The notes: a model not told the origin generated them from the letters alone. A stretch of 64,000 nucleotides of DNA from Epiperipatus broadwayi (GCA_028023455.1 JAQFVV010006846.1:1-64000); one strand, 5' to 3'; shown: positions 25,491 through 37,880, numbered from the stretch's first letter. Numbers and translations are program-made.

Positions 25491-26429
25491 TGATGGAATA
25501 CAATTTTAACAATTAAATACAAGTTTATTATTAACAAAAAAAATAAAAATAAATGATATGTAAGATCTTATAGGATAAGGCTCTGATTTTGAAAAGTATA
25601 CAAAATTATATACACGACTAAAGTTATTACATTGTTTTACAATATTTCTCAATTAATTTCTACAAATGCATATATATATATTCGTACATAGATGTGCGTT
25701 TTATAATATACAAGGAAGACATTTTAATTAAACAAAAAATAATTATTACATTGGTGATTTACATCATTGCTATTCAACATTTAAATCATTACATTGATTT
25801 ACATATATGAGCGCACAGACGCACAATTTATAATATACAATTAATATTCACTAACAAAAAAAATGATTAAATTGCACATATATCTTATAATTGACAAGCA
25901 TTGGTATCTGCAATACAATTGACAGATATACGCATACATACATGCATGTGATTTCTGAACATATTTAATTTTTACATAAAAATAATACATGATTAAGCTT
26001 TTAAATTATGTTTTAAATAATACAAATACTTATGCTAGGTTTACTACAACACGTATATAGCACACAGATTATTAGCAAATTTAATTTTGTCAAACAATAA
26101 ATAACAATACTTTTATAATTAATAATTTCATAAAATTTACATACTTATTATGACAATAAAAGTTATTTTCACAATTATTCGTTGTTCAAAATGTATAAAT
26201 TGCTTTTCTTATTTTATAGTAAGTTCCACCCTTTATCGATTAGTTTCTTAAAAGAAATAAATACTATCAATTTTTTTTTCTTTTAAAACAAAATTATTTG
26301 CTTTACTTTTAAAATATCTCTTTTTCTCTTTTTAATAAATGAAAGATAATATCGTTTTATAAAATCCAAGAAATATATAAATTTAAAAATGTCTTTCTGC
26401 TTGATTAGTTAATGCTGATGAAGTAGGCA
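25491..26429. other. AT-rich spacer, no gene seen
   Basis: Anonymous AT-rich sequence with several ATACATACAT-like phrases. No ORF or repeat boundary was identified. Confidence 0.6.
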
Positions 26430-26950
26430 AGGTGAGATAGTAAAAATGAGTATGTGAACTGCAGTTCCCCATGCCATGATAAGCTGAGCTAAGCCGGACT
26501 ATCAGTACACAAAGCTCCATGACATCGCGAGAAAATACCTCATTTTAAAGCACTGCCCCTTCTAAGTACCTAGACAAATCATCCTCAAAGAGTAGTATCC
26601 AGAAAAAATAAATAAAAGGCATTGCGCCAACCCTGCTCATCTCTGTGAGACTGAGGGGTATAGATGAGGTCTATTCATGAGACCAAGGCCTATTCATGTG
26701 GCCTACTTACACACTGCTGGACTACTCAGGGAGCTCAATATCTAGATCTAGACAGTGCTGAACATATACTTTGGAGCATCATGAATATTCTGCATCCAAA
26801 CAGCCCTGCTCAACTATACACTCACCATAAGCATAAAAAGTACAAATTCACGCATCACTTTCAAAATGTAATTTTACACAGGTGTGTGCACACGCTGATG
26901 TTTACATTATATTTTAACTTAACAGCAATAATATTATATTTGCATTATTA
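26430..26950 (+). other. GC-richer island with a 95-codon open frame
   Basis: About 26430-26830 is much richer in G and C than the surroundings and has little homopolymer sequence. A plus-strand frame is open at 26664-26951. Its first half (AYSCGLLTHCWTTQ, LDLDSAEHILW) looks more protein-like than the F/I/Y-rich second half, but I recognise no family. Candidates are a retroelement 5' region, a decayed exon or a regulatory island. No splice-site pair or promoter motif decides between them. Confidence 0.35.
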
Positions 26951-28239
26951 AATTCTTTGGAAAATATGCACAAATTTTATACATATACGTGTGTGTATAA
27001 ACAAAACATAGATATGCTGTAATTTAAAATTAGTTTCAATTTATAAGCTTTTTTTTTCCCTTAAAAAAAGTATGGTCAATTTTTGACAGGTATTTGTTGA
27101 TTAATTATCAACATTTTTAAATTAAATTATTGAATAATCGATTCTTTACTCTTTTTTTTTAATATAAATTTTTCAAAATAATGTCCAAGAGGACTACTGT
27201 TCAAAAACATCTCTTTTGTCTTTAAAACCAGATGGACAATGAATTATTTTTGAATCTTAATTTTAATTCAAGCAAAATTACTTTATATTCTTTTAAATAT
27301 AGATTTTTAACTGACTTAAAATAATATTGTTCTATATACATCTATTTTTATATGACATTTTAAAATAACTCACCAGCTATATATATGTTTATCTGTGCTT
27401 TTCTGAATATATCTGATGCAGCATACATATAATTAATTCTTCAGCAAGCTGGAAGATTTTTCTTGGTGAGTTTGGTTTTTAGTGACTGTCATAATCAGGA
27501 AAAATGTAATCCAGGTAAAATGTTGGTCTGTAGTTGGTATCCCATCTGTGTAGAACTGTTCCAGACAAGCAGCTGTCCTTTTCATGTTTAAGGCTATGAA
27601 TTACAGCACAAAGAAGTGGGTCATTTTCTCCATGTGAATTCAAACTCCTGCTAAGGAAAGCAGTCTATTATCTTGCCTTCAACTACATCAGTTTATGGTA
27701 GCTATTCTGCAAATTCTCTGGTCAGCTAAAATCAACTGCTGCACTTTATCAAGTTGCAGTAAAATATTGAAACCAATTTTCAGCTGACCGTTCTTATAAA
27801 AATTATTATCCAGACTGGCTGATATTTTTTATCAGCTCTTTTTATAAAATCATCTGAGGTGTTATAACAACACCTTGATTAAAAACAGAATTTCATTTTT
27901 ATCTCTCTAATCCCTTGGAATCTATATACATGTTTTTACTTAGGGGATTTTTAATAGATAAAAAATTTGTTTAATTAATTTAAAAATTCCAAAAATAAGT
28001 ATGGTGTTTTTACATTTCAAAATCAGAATAATAATAATAATACAATATTTATATTTATTCAGACCTTTTAAAAGTTTAATTTATAAAACAATATTTTAAA
28101 TCAGAGTTATTATTTATTTATTTCTATTTCAGTAAATGTAGAAAATATCTACTATAATTTTTGTCTGTGTTTATTTCTACTTTTCCTTTATTTTATATAT
28201 ATATATGCAAATACACTATATTAGTGTATGCTATGTAAG
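26951..28239. other. AT-rich spacer; moderately complex centre
   Basis: 27400-27850 is less AT-rich and repeat-free, with a donor-like CTTG|GTGAGT at about 27466, but no convincing exon. The remainder is plain AT-rich DNA with no gene seen. Confidence 0.5.
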
Positions 28240-28390
28240 CCAACTGGTTATAATATATATGTATATGTGGATTTTATATATATATATGTCTATGGGTGTA
28301 TGTGGATCTATATAAGTATGTTTAAGGGATATATGTATGTATATTTTGATATATGTATGTATATTTTATATATATATAAAGTAATGGTTA
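28240..28390. repeat. TA/TG-rich dispersed repeat, copy 2
   Basis: Partner of 24655-24785 in the same orientation. The ORF at 28228-28461 is a Y/V/I-rich translation of this microsatellite-like sequence and is not called. Confidence 0.65.
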
Positions 28391-29154
28391 TGTATTTATA
28401 TCATTCAAATATTGTGCCTCTAATGATGACTGCTGGACAGTCTAAACTGTCAGGAAAATAAAAAAGTTTTTTAAAAAAATGTTTGCATTAAAGGATATAT
28501 AAGAAGTTATTATAAGTAATATATATGAATATATAAAAAAATGCAAAAAAAGTAAAGGAGAAGAATAAGAGTATATAAATTCATTTTTACTTAATTTTTT
28601 AAAAAATTACAATTTTTTCAAACAGTTCTATTTTTTTGTTTCATCATTCACTAATGTGTAAAAATATGTGCCTCTACAGAAATGCAACATACAATTATGA
28701 TGCAATGTGGATAAAAATGTGCAACATACAGCAAACAAGTTTTAACAATAAATACTTAAAAGAATATTTATGTTAACAGTTTAAATAATTAAAAAAATCA
28801 AAAATAAAATGGCATTAATTAGTTTGCTGGCTTTTTAGCCCATTGTCTGTCATGAATTCTCACCAAATAATGCTTTCTTTCAGAACACCAAATGAATATA
28901 TACACTTCACTTACTTATATTTAGAATCTGAAAAGTTTTTATCCCAAATTCCCTTGATAATCAATATATATTAGCATTATCTTTTAATATAAAACTAAAC
29001 CAGTATAAAAATCTGTCTTAAAAACAAAAATCAAGTAATATTAATTGACATTAATCAGTAAAGTAGCTACACTTATAAATTATTTAATGACTTTAATAAT
29101 CCAATAAAAATCTGAAACTTCAAATGAATAATTTATCATTCAGAAGGTCATACG
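28391..29154. other. AT-rich spacer, no gene seen
   Basis: No ORF, repeat or element boundary recognised. Confidence 0.6.
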
Positions 29155-29245
29155 ATGTTTGAACACTGAACGTGACAAACTTGAGCTGTGAACCATCAAT
29201 CTTTAGCTCTTGAGTCCATCACTCCAACACTATAAAGCTATTAAA
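29155..29245 (-). mobile_element. tRNA-derived SINE head
   Basis: On the minus strand the order is TATAGTGTTGGAGTGATGGA (A-box-like), GACTCAAGAGC, then GATGGTTCACAGCTC (B-box-like, compare GGTTCRANNCC). Spacing is close to that of a tRNA. This is the most tRNA-like of the SINE pieces here by layout. It cannot be a functional tRNA gene, because the acceptor and T stems do not close. The tail is not identifiable. Confidence 0.55.
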
Positions 29246-29702
29246 ATAATTATAGATTAATAAAGTAACAATTTCTAATAAACTAATTTTTGTTCTGTAT
29301 GCTGAATTTTACATTAATAAAAGAAAAAATATCATTATATATATATATATTAAGATCTTACACTCATATTTCTATATATTATACTGATTCTATCATAGTA
29401 ACAAAATAATTAGCGCCATTGCAAATACAGCTAACAACCATTGACAATCCTCAAGATATAAAATCAAACTCTGGAGATTAATCAATTAAATAGTTATTTC
29501 TTATTAATGATAAATTATTATGGATTAGATGGAAAACAATGGTAATTGAGAAGCTGATAAATTGAGAACATAAATTTCAGGAATATATCAACACAACAGA
29601 TATCATAAAGTTATAGATTTTACCCATCACACAATTTATTTTTTACTAATACAGACTGCCAACAAAATTTTAGATTTTCACTGTTATTCATGTATGATAC
29701 TT
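29246..29702. other. AT-rich spacer, no gene seen
   Basis: Includes a short TA tract near 29335-29350. Nothing else recognisable. Confidence 0.6.
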
Positions 29703-29886
29703 TATTATATAATGAGCTTGCAAATAACTAGCTCAGAATATCTCCACCCCCAGACCGGTTTCTGCTGTGGTTGGGGATATTCTGAAAAGCTTGTTAAGAC
29801 TAGTTATTTGCAAGCTCATTATATAATATTTGTAATACAAGCTTATTAAATTAGATCATGTGACATATGGCTTAATTTCTTTGTAA
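29703..29886. repeat. Hairpin relative of the 571-1560 repeat family
   Basis: 29769-29886 matches 1065-1185 and 1440-1560 (GGTTGGGGATATTCTGAAAA, GCTTGTTAAGA, TGTAATACAAGCTT). 29703-29749 is an inverted partner of about 29771-29826. The copy is a short, hairpin-only derivative lacking the long arms. It shows that the family is dispersed in the genome. Confidence 0.85.
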
Positions 29887-30141
29887 TGGTACATTGTATC
29901 TTAGTTATCCTTGCATATGATATCTTCATTTACAATAATCTATCCTTGTTCTCATGTGATTTAATTCAAAAATAGATATAAACTGAAAAACTAAAGATTC
30001 CTCAAATCACAGTTCAAGGGCTAACACTTTTGGTGTTATTATGTCTCATGACCTCCCAAGCAACCAAAAACTGCTAGCTAAAATTTTACAGTCAATATTA
30101 TCATTAGCGCTGATAAAATAAAAATTTACACAAGGCCATAA

Positions 30142-30261
30142 GTTGACAATACTGTGTAACAATATCTACAATAAACCCAGATGCTCCTTGACTAGCATTG
30201 TTTGACAACATTACTTAACAATATCTACAATAAATCCCATATTTCTTGATTAGCATGGTTT
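30142..30261. repeat. Tandem duplication, period about 60 bp
   Basis: Two copies share TTGACAA, AACAATATCTACAATAAA and CTTGA(C/T)TAGCAT. A modestly diverged local duplication. Confidence 0.85.
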
Positions 30262-30428
30262 ACAAGTCTTTCACTTATCAAACATGCACAGGACCTTAAT
30301 AAATAATGGCTCAAGCTTACCACAATAATATAAAATTTATAAAACTACACTCTACCATGGTGGTTACATGGGGTACAAAAAGATTCAATCTGCTCCATCC
30401 AACAAGGGAAAGTGTGGGTCTAAATAAT

Positions 30429-30583
30429 TTAATAAAATGCTAGTTTATCTGCTACATGTTAAAGATTTTAAACCATCTTTCAATAATCTACTGCAAGTAA
30501 AAGGTATTAATAAAATGCTAGTTTATCTGCTACGTGTTAAAAGATTTTAAACAATCTTTCAATAATCTACTGCAGATAAAAGC
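30429..30583. repeat. Tandem duplication, period 78 bp
   Basis: Copies 30429-30506 and 30507-30583 both contain AATAAAATGCTAGTTTATCT and AATCTACTGCA with few differences. This is a comparatively recent duplication. Confidence 0.93.
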
Positions 30584-31724
30584 TATCTCTAACAGATCGT
30601 TTCATCTTTTTATTATTGTTAAATGATATGTAAAATGAAAATTATCACTGACAATGGGCAAGAACTTTCTTAATGCAAAATTACAAAGATAAAATAAGAA
30701 TGCAATTCATATATCTATTTTTATTATACTGCGCTTCCAACGCACACCAGTGAAACTATTATTTTAATTGTATTAATTCCGGCTTAGCGCTTTCGGGCAT
30801 ATTTGCTCCCATATTTATGGCAGGGGTTATATGTGTGTCTGTGTAAAATCAATTTGTTTCGGAGTTAAGTCTTCCAACAAGAGTATTGTTTTATTTATGA
30901 GCTGGAGAATTGTTTTAGAAAAAAATATTATCATAGATTCTATTCATTTTTACTAAAAGTGTTGTAATCCTAAATAATATTATTCCCAATATCTACCAAA
31001 ATATGGCTCGTCTGATAATCAATTTCCAGTTTACTTATAAAATCTGTTTGAAACTTTATTTGATAGAGCCAATATATATAAAGTTGTATAATTGTAGGAC
31101 CAGATAAATTTTCAGATCATATATAGCTTAGGATATTCTTCAAGCTACTTTAAAATTATCAGGCAAAACAAACCGAGTCAAAATGTTTAAGAGCACACAC
31201 ATATTAAAATATATACAGTATATTTCTGATTTTGTCGCAAACAGGCGGTGTTTATAATATTTCATAGAAGAGCAAATTGAGTACTCAAAATTTTTATTTG
31301 CAAAATAAGTTTAACATTGTGGACCTCGAACTTGATTTTAAATAAATTAATAAATATATATATATTTTTATCAATACTACCACTATAACGCTAGAAATAC
31401 TATTACTATATATCTCATCGGAAGCATCGGTACTTCCTGTTCAGTTACATATAATATGAGTTATTTATTATTACTATTTTAAGAAATCAAAATATCAAAA
31501 ACAAAAATCATGTTAAATTATATATACTTTAACCTGATATAAATACTAATTTCTGAATCTTACTTTCTTTTCCAAATTATACTTTTTTTTTTATCAAATG
31601 TAAATAAATATTAATTTCAGAATCTTACCTCTCTTTACTAATTTGATTCGACAGGCTGTAGTACACGTTAACCCAGTTTAAACATTAAAGCTGCTTAGAA
31701 TAAACTGCACAATAGACTATTTCA
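30584..31724. other. Mixed spacer, no gene called
   Basis: 30720-30900 is less AT-rich but anonymous. A small direct duplication (TACTAATTTCTGAATCTTAC, near-repeated about 70 bases later) lies at 31546-31630. A minus-strand donor-like CTCTCTTTACT preceded by CTTAC near 31625 has a short open frame behind it but no usable acceptor. Confidence 0.5.
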
Positions 31725-31878
31725 GTGAAATACACATTAGTATTTTATCTATTTTTACATTCCCTTGGAGTAATTACCATATCAATATTCTTTTCATTAG
31801 TCCAATTCTGTCCAGCCAAGGCGACCGTGCGGTCAGGTTGGGCACACTGCGAAAGTCTTATCTTCATTTCCCTTTCAG

Positions 31879-32126
31879 ATAAAGTTTTAATGGAGCAGCA
31901 ACTTAATAGATTTAGAACCAATTTCAAGAATGTTTCCACAAACTTGGACCAATCACTTGATCATGTGATCAACTGCCAAAGATGTCAGATAAAGGAGCTG
32001 AGGAGTAATGACACCCTATCAACTCTTCCAATAGTTGCAATCAAAGATAATAAAATAATGAAAACCTATAGAGTAATCATGAGAAGTCAATTAATGAGAC
32101 TTGTTCAAGGAGAAATATTGAAATAG
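31879..32126 (+). CDS. Possible terminal coding exon, unknown product
   Basis: A pyrimidine-rich acceptor (TTCATTTCCCTTTCAG, ending at 31878) is followed by an open frame in phase 1 to a TAG at 32126. The peptide of about 82 residues begins DKVLMEQQLNRFRTNFKNVS, is hydrophilic and mixed in composition, and has two cysteines in NCQRC. An AATAAA lies shortly after the stop, near 32160. The frame is also open upstream to 31725, but that part (FYLFLHSL...) looks like translated intron. I recognise no domain. It could be the last exon of a host gene or a transposon remnant. Confidence 0.3.
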
Positions 32127-34239
32127 TCTAATTAAAACTTTTCATTTTCGCTGCTGTAAAATAAAATTGGAAAAAAATTAAACAGAAACAATTCATCTCT
32201 ATTATACATTATTTTGTAAGAATTAGCTTTAGAAAGAGAACAAATAATTAGATTTAACTTTAATCATACACTCATTCCCAATTATTTGTACACACATTCT
32301 ATATGTATAATGATTAATCTGCAAAGAGACTCATCGCATGCTGCTACTGCATCATTAAATCAGTCACGATAGCGGGGTTCGAATCCTAATGAAAATGTTT
32401 TTTTTTTCAAGTGCCTAGATATATATTTTTTCATTCAAACAATCTAGCTAATTAAACAATTACTGATCAGTAAATATAATATCTTCTAGTTAGTTATTAC
32501 CTAAAGAAAAAAAAAATGTTAAAACTATCACAACAAAGCAAATAACCAGCAGTAAAAGGTACAGATATTTTTACTATCCTTCTGTTAAGAGATCTATAGA
32601 GGTCTTATTTATAGTGGACTATTTCAGAGTGTTTTACTTACATCCACAGTCACCCAAATGGTATAAAGCATCAATGATGCTGGCGCATATGAATATATAA
32701 AATTAAATTTCTAAGCAATAATGAAGGAGTAAAACTTAATCATTAGATTAGTTAATTGGTTATACTTATTAAAGAAATTGGTTATCTAAAATAATTATGA
32801 TTCCAACTAGACAGGACTCGCAATCAATATTTTAAAAAAGTATTTTATAAAATTTATTTTCTGAGGAATTGTGATACAGTATTTTCTTCACTCATTCTAT
32901 ATCCCATAAAATAACAACCATTATGACATTCTGTCCAATCTTTTATGTTAGTGACTTATTTTTTTAGATAATTAAATTCTGAGAAATCTCAAACCTGAAA
33001 AACTCTATCGGCAATCATTACCATGACAGTAGAATTGCTCAGTCTGCAAAATAAAAAAGTGTTTAATTTGTTAATCTATCATTCAAATAAGCTGAAGTCC
33101 AACTATGAAATGGAGCCAGCAATTCTGTAGATAGGTGAATAAATTTCCAAATATGATTTAAATATTTATTAAATATACAGCATAAGATAGCTAGGTATCC
33201 AATTTGTTTGTCAGTCTGCCTAAATCATATATATATATATATATAGGAATAGTCTTGCCTTAGCTATAAATCAATGTGATTAAGAAGAATACAGTAACAT
33301 GAATGAAACATTATTTCAATATTTATGGAGCAGATAAAACAGATAAGACATCTAACTCTCCTATTTATCTGCTGTTTGTAAATATCTATAATGGCCAAGG
33401 GCAATATAAATTTCCAAAAATTCAGACTAATAGGAAGAGAATGAAGAACTTCTGATCATGAAAGTTACCTATATAAATCTTATGATATAAATTTTGTAGC
33501 ATAGTTATTAATATGAAATGAAACAATTAAAAAATAATGAAATGATTATTGCTTGAAATCATGTGACACTTGATTATCAAAACAGGAGGTAAGACTGATC
33601 AAACAAAAGCTTTAGCTGTCAGATCTATCACACTGGCATTGAGCTAACTGCACAAGACAATACCAAAACTAGTTTAAATTATTAGGAGATGTAAGCCACG
33701 GTCAATTATCACTAACAATGATTGAATATATTACTGGCTTGGTCAAGGGTAATGAGAAGTATACATATTATTTAGTTGCAATGCAGTCTCAAAAAATATT
33801 AGATGAAAAATAAAAAATAAAAAAGTTAACTCAATTTCCAACTTAAAAGGTATATTTTCTTTCATATACATATAAGTAGCATTTAAATATGAAGATACAA
33901 GGCTGAGAATAATAATTCCATTGAATTGATCAGGTTGAAATTTAATTTTTACCTTTCTCAGTTGAAAATCTTAAGCTCCTAAATCCATCTCACAATTTTC
34001 AAAATAAATAAAACATATTTTTAAGACTAGATAACTGTCAGCAAGAAGGAATTCATTTTATTTATGTCAAACTATTTGAATGAAAAAAAAAATGTAATCA
34101 GTAGGCTAAGTATAATAAGTATTGTCAAAAGTAATCACAAAGATACTGAGTATTTGAAAATATATTAGTAAGATCATATATATTCTAAAATGGCTAACAT
34201 ATCCACAATTAGTAAAATTTCTATTTTATCATAACAATT
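32127..34239. other. AT-rich spacer; isolated B-box-like motif
   Basis: GGGGTTCGAATCC near 32375 is a perfect pol III B-box/T-loop-like motif, but no A box or stem pairing lies at the right distance, so no tRNA is called. A TA tract is at 33229-33244. No gene seen in the rest. Confidence 0.5.
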
Positions 34240-35011
34240 AATTACTTGGACTTAATACAGAGATTGCACAGAGGCTTTAATTACAGTATGTAAGTCAAAC
34301 CATTACACATTAGAGGATACATCCATACTAAATCTAAAACTCCAAGAGCCCACAAATTGGCAGGGCTGTCTGCCTTTTTGTTCAGGAATTACCATTTATG
34401 TAAATACAAAGAGGAAAGAAGAATAAACATCAACCAGTATGTTAATGATCTAATAAAGGTTGGTTATGATTTAATAACCATCAATAAAAGAATCAAAACA
34501 TTCCATGAAAATATAAACAAACCAAGCAAGGATAAAAAAAAACATATATGTCTGCCATACATACCTAATGTTGCAAGAGAACTAATCAAAAAATGATAGT
34601 GAATTCACAGTAGGTTTTCAAACCCCTCCCAACTCCAATAGAATGATTAACAATTCCAAGGACAAAATTGACCTACAAACAACACTACATGTGGTATACA
34701 AGATGACATGCCCTCAAGCAAACTGTGGTGTGGTATACTATGGTGAGACTAGGGGCACTATAAACAATAGAGTGGCTCAACACAAATATTTATACAAAAG
34801 GGTATTGAGCAGAAATGAAGGTAGCTCAGTGTTTGTGGACCACCAAAAAGTGGCTAATCATGAATTTGAACCTGCAAGTGCTACAATAATTTCCACTTAA
34901 AGGAGTAACATCAAGAGGAAAATTAAGGAGGCATGGTATATAGCAAGAGATATAAATGCAATAAACAGAAAAGATACATGCGTTTCTATTTCAAAGAGAT
35001 GGACAATATAA
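34240..35011 (+). mobile_element. Penelope-like element remnant: RT end, linker, GIY-YIG
   Basis: A plus-strand translation, with one frameshift near 34590 and in-frame stops (for example at 34898-34900), follows the PLE order. It begins with YLDL and VKPLHIRGYIHT (end of the RT region) and continues through HKLAGLSAFLF and a linker with ICLPYIPNVARELIKK. The nuclease domain follows: HVVYKMTCPQANCGVVYYGE, then NNRVAQHKYL, a late VDHQK, and a terminal KEAWYIARDINAINRK ending at TAA 35009-35011. VYYGE corresponds to the second half of the GIY-YIG signature. PLEs use RT plus this single-strand nicking nuclease for target-primed insertion. The palm domain is missing, so the copy is dead and 5'-truncated. 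The open parts are 34357-34596 and 34643-34900. Confidence 0.88.
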
Positions 35012-36841
35012 ATGAGCTTGCATAGATTTGCATAAATTATTATGATTGAAGGCTATAAATATGGAGATGAAAGTTCTGAAAGTGCTTAACCTTAAGAAAT
35101 AATTATTGCAATTTTTTTAAGAATTTAATTTCACTATATACATCAAGTGTATTAAATCTTACATAGTTGTTAATGGTGAAGAAAAATCTGAAATCACAAT
35201 AAGTAAAGAGAATTTATATCAGATAACTTTTCATTTGTTTAGAAATTATCTCATAAATCTATTCTGCAAGTCTGTGCAAAATTTTAACTTCTCTGCACAT
35301 TAGTTTTTACGATTACACATTGCTCAAAAATTGAAAAACATCATTGAGGTTAATTAAAAATTTAAAACACTAATATGTTTGGATATTGTCATATCGATAA
35401 TTAACATAAAACTAATATTCAAAAGAGTCTATAATTTAATTTATATTTTCATAAAAGAAAGTCTTGTTTCTTATGCAGTGGTGAACAAGATTTTAAAATT
35501 AAATCTGCAATTTTCTTATTTCATTTGTGTTCTTGAAAACTTAAACAAAACCTTAAATATATTCTGCCTTGTTGGATTCTGTCTACTAGTAAAGCAAAAG
35601 ATCATCACCCTTATTATATAACACTAATTTTGAAATGAAAGAATGAAAAAAAAATCTAAATAATTTTGAAATAAATATTAAAACTTGTATGAAAAATAAA
35701 AATACAAAAAAAATGAATAGTTAGCTGTTCAGATAGATATGTGACCTTCAAGCATTAGAAATGGTAAACTGAACTACAATTCCTGAAACTTTTAATTCTA
35801 GTCTGTTATTCTGCTACTGTGCCAAATCATACAAAGCAAAACCCCTTAACTGTCCATTGTAAGAATCTTTCCAATTCTTTTACCAATTCCAATCATTAAA
35901 TAAACTTTTTATTTTGATTTTTGTCTCCCCAAAATATTAATATCAATCCCAAAGACTAATTATTAAACAGCTTTCAGTAGCTATTCAAACAATATTCGTA
36001 TTACCTGAGAGCAAGTAATTACATAATATGTTTGTTTCTAAATGTTAACAAATCTTTTTTTTTTAATTAGAAGAGAGTGATTAATAATAACTCAATAGCA
36101 TTTTTCTTATCTCTTCATTATACCTCACTTAAATAATAGTCTACTCAAAACTAAATACATATTAAATAATAATAATTTCTAATTTTAATATCTATTAAAT
36201 ATACATTTTCTATATTAAACAAATTTTTTTACACTAATTTTACCCATGATTTTTCTCCCATTAGTAGAATAAAATATAATGCAATATATGGCTATTTCCA
36301 CGACTCCTATATTTATGTATTATTTAAATGAAGTAATATTACATAAGTTATCAACAACAACATTGCAAAAAAAATAAACTTTTTACAATCGATTATATTA
36401 CTGAATAATCATTTTCTAGCATTTTATTTTAAATATATTTCTCATGTGGTAAACTAATTAGTATTATTAATTATTAAACATATACTCTAATATATTTAAG
36501 ACATATCAAACACAAAAACCAATAACAAAGTTGATTAATTACAAATAATTATTTGTAAACAATAATTAGTTTCACAAAATTTGTTCCTGGCATGTTATGT
36601 AGAAATTATAACATATTTTAAATATAATATTAAATTTTCATTTCATTTATATTTGTAATTTAATAGTTAATCATTTTTTCACACCGCAACATAAAATGGT
36701 TTTTTTAATTTTATAACTTAGATATGGCTGAGTTCACTTTCAGTGATGTCCACCAGGATCATAGCTCTTATAGATTGTTAAATATGCTGCTCTATTTAAA
36801 CAGTGAAATGATCATGTAGTCACTTTATTCAAATCAGAAAT
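35012..36841. other. AT-rich spacer, no gene seen
   Basis: The first roughly 90 bases may be PLE 3' untranslated sequence. The plus ORF at 35379-35621 is L/I/K/N-rich without a recognisable domain. The rest is anonymous. Confidence 0.55.
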
Positions 36842-37700
36842 TTACATCTTCCAATTGCTCGATAATTGGATGCTATTTTCCTTCTTGTTAATTACATTAA
36901 TATGGTTGAATTTGAACCACACCTTGTTTTCTTTTCATCCTACCCCATGCATATAAGATTAACTGATTGTGGTACAAATATATGTCCAAAATACTACTTG
37001 TGCTCACAAAAAATGGGACTATATTTGAAATTAGTTTTAGTGTGCCAGTATAGGTATTTGTGCTGCACTAATCTTGTGCTCATATAATTCTTGATTCCCC
37101 ATAATATACAGTAGTTCAGGTGGGGTTGCTGCATGGATTTTATATAAGATCTGTGGTGAGTCCTCCTTTGGTAATTCATCTTTGGTGTTATTAATTAATC
37201 TATTAAAAGGAGGGGGGGTGAAAACCAACATTGAATGTTAGTGCATAGATCTTTGATATTTGTTAAATTAGAGATGTATGGCATGATAACCAATGGTTTA
37301 GTTTCGGTCTGAGGTCAGGCAAGACATTTTATATTTTTATAAAATTATTTGATAATATTTTTATTAGAATATTTTTGTCATAACCTATAACTACATATAT
37401 TTTTAATGTAGGAATCTATATTCATTTTTCTATTGGATTTATACCTACAAAGAGTTATATTTCCTTTTTAGAAAGCCTTTGAGTCCAGCTAGACTTGTAG
37501 AGGGAACATGCCTCTAACATTAAGTGGTTTTATAACTATTTTATAGCCCAGTTTATTTTTGTTTCTATGGAATAATAAGTCCAAACACCTTAAGCCTTGT
37601 GAGGTCTCTTCATGCTCAATGCTCTACATTAATGCCAATTCTATGCTAATAATTCATGCATTTGAGTAATAGGTCCATCAAGTGCACATATCAACATATT
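36842..37700 (-). mobile_element. Second Penelope-like remnant, opposite strand
   Basis: On the minus strand, pieces in several frames follow the same order as the copy at 34240-35011. CLDLLFHRNKNKLGYKIVIK and PLNVRG parallel YLDL and VKPLHIRG. LAGLKGFLKRKY then parallels HKLAGLSAFLFRNY, and RYKSNRKMNIDSYIKN parallels KYKEERRININQYVND. LINNTKDE and QILYKI follow, then YCILWGIKN with RLVQHKYLY (nuclease region), and finally INVINKKENSIQLSSNW before TAA at 36842-36844. Frameshifts and stops are more numerous than in the plus-strand copy, and the GIY-YIG glycine environment is altered (ILWGI where the other copy has VYYGE). The upstream limit is uncertain (about 37600-37750). Confidence 0.78.
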
Positions 37701-37880
37701 GTTTATTGAAACAGTCAGATTTATCCATCCACCTGTTTCACATATTTTACCCCCACATCTATCTATATGCCAGGTTTAAACCCTCTCAGAGTACCCATTT
37801 AAATAACATTAAATTACTATATATGCAAAATCACGTATATATATAAATGTGAATGATAAGTCTGTAATTTAATAGTATAC

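Noticed and set aside
30142-30583. CRISPR-like array from two nearby tandem duplications
   Set aside because: Only two copies each, with no constant repeat separating unique spacers, in a eukaryotic setting.
31600-31690. Minus-strand exon ending in a good donor (complement of CTTACCTCTC)
   Set aside because: The frame is closed by a stop within about 60 bases and no acceptor fits.
32345-32400. Perfect B-box/T-loop motif GGGGTTCGAATCC suggesting a tRNA gene
   Set aside because: No A box at the right distance and no acceptor, D or anticodon stem can be drawn. At most it is a SINE remnant.
36866-37087. Plus-strand ORF at the second Penelope-like remnant
   Set aside because: Antisense shadow. 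The minus strand carries the recognisable PLE peptide.
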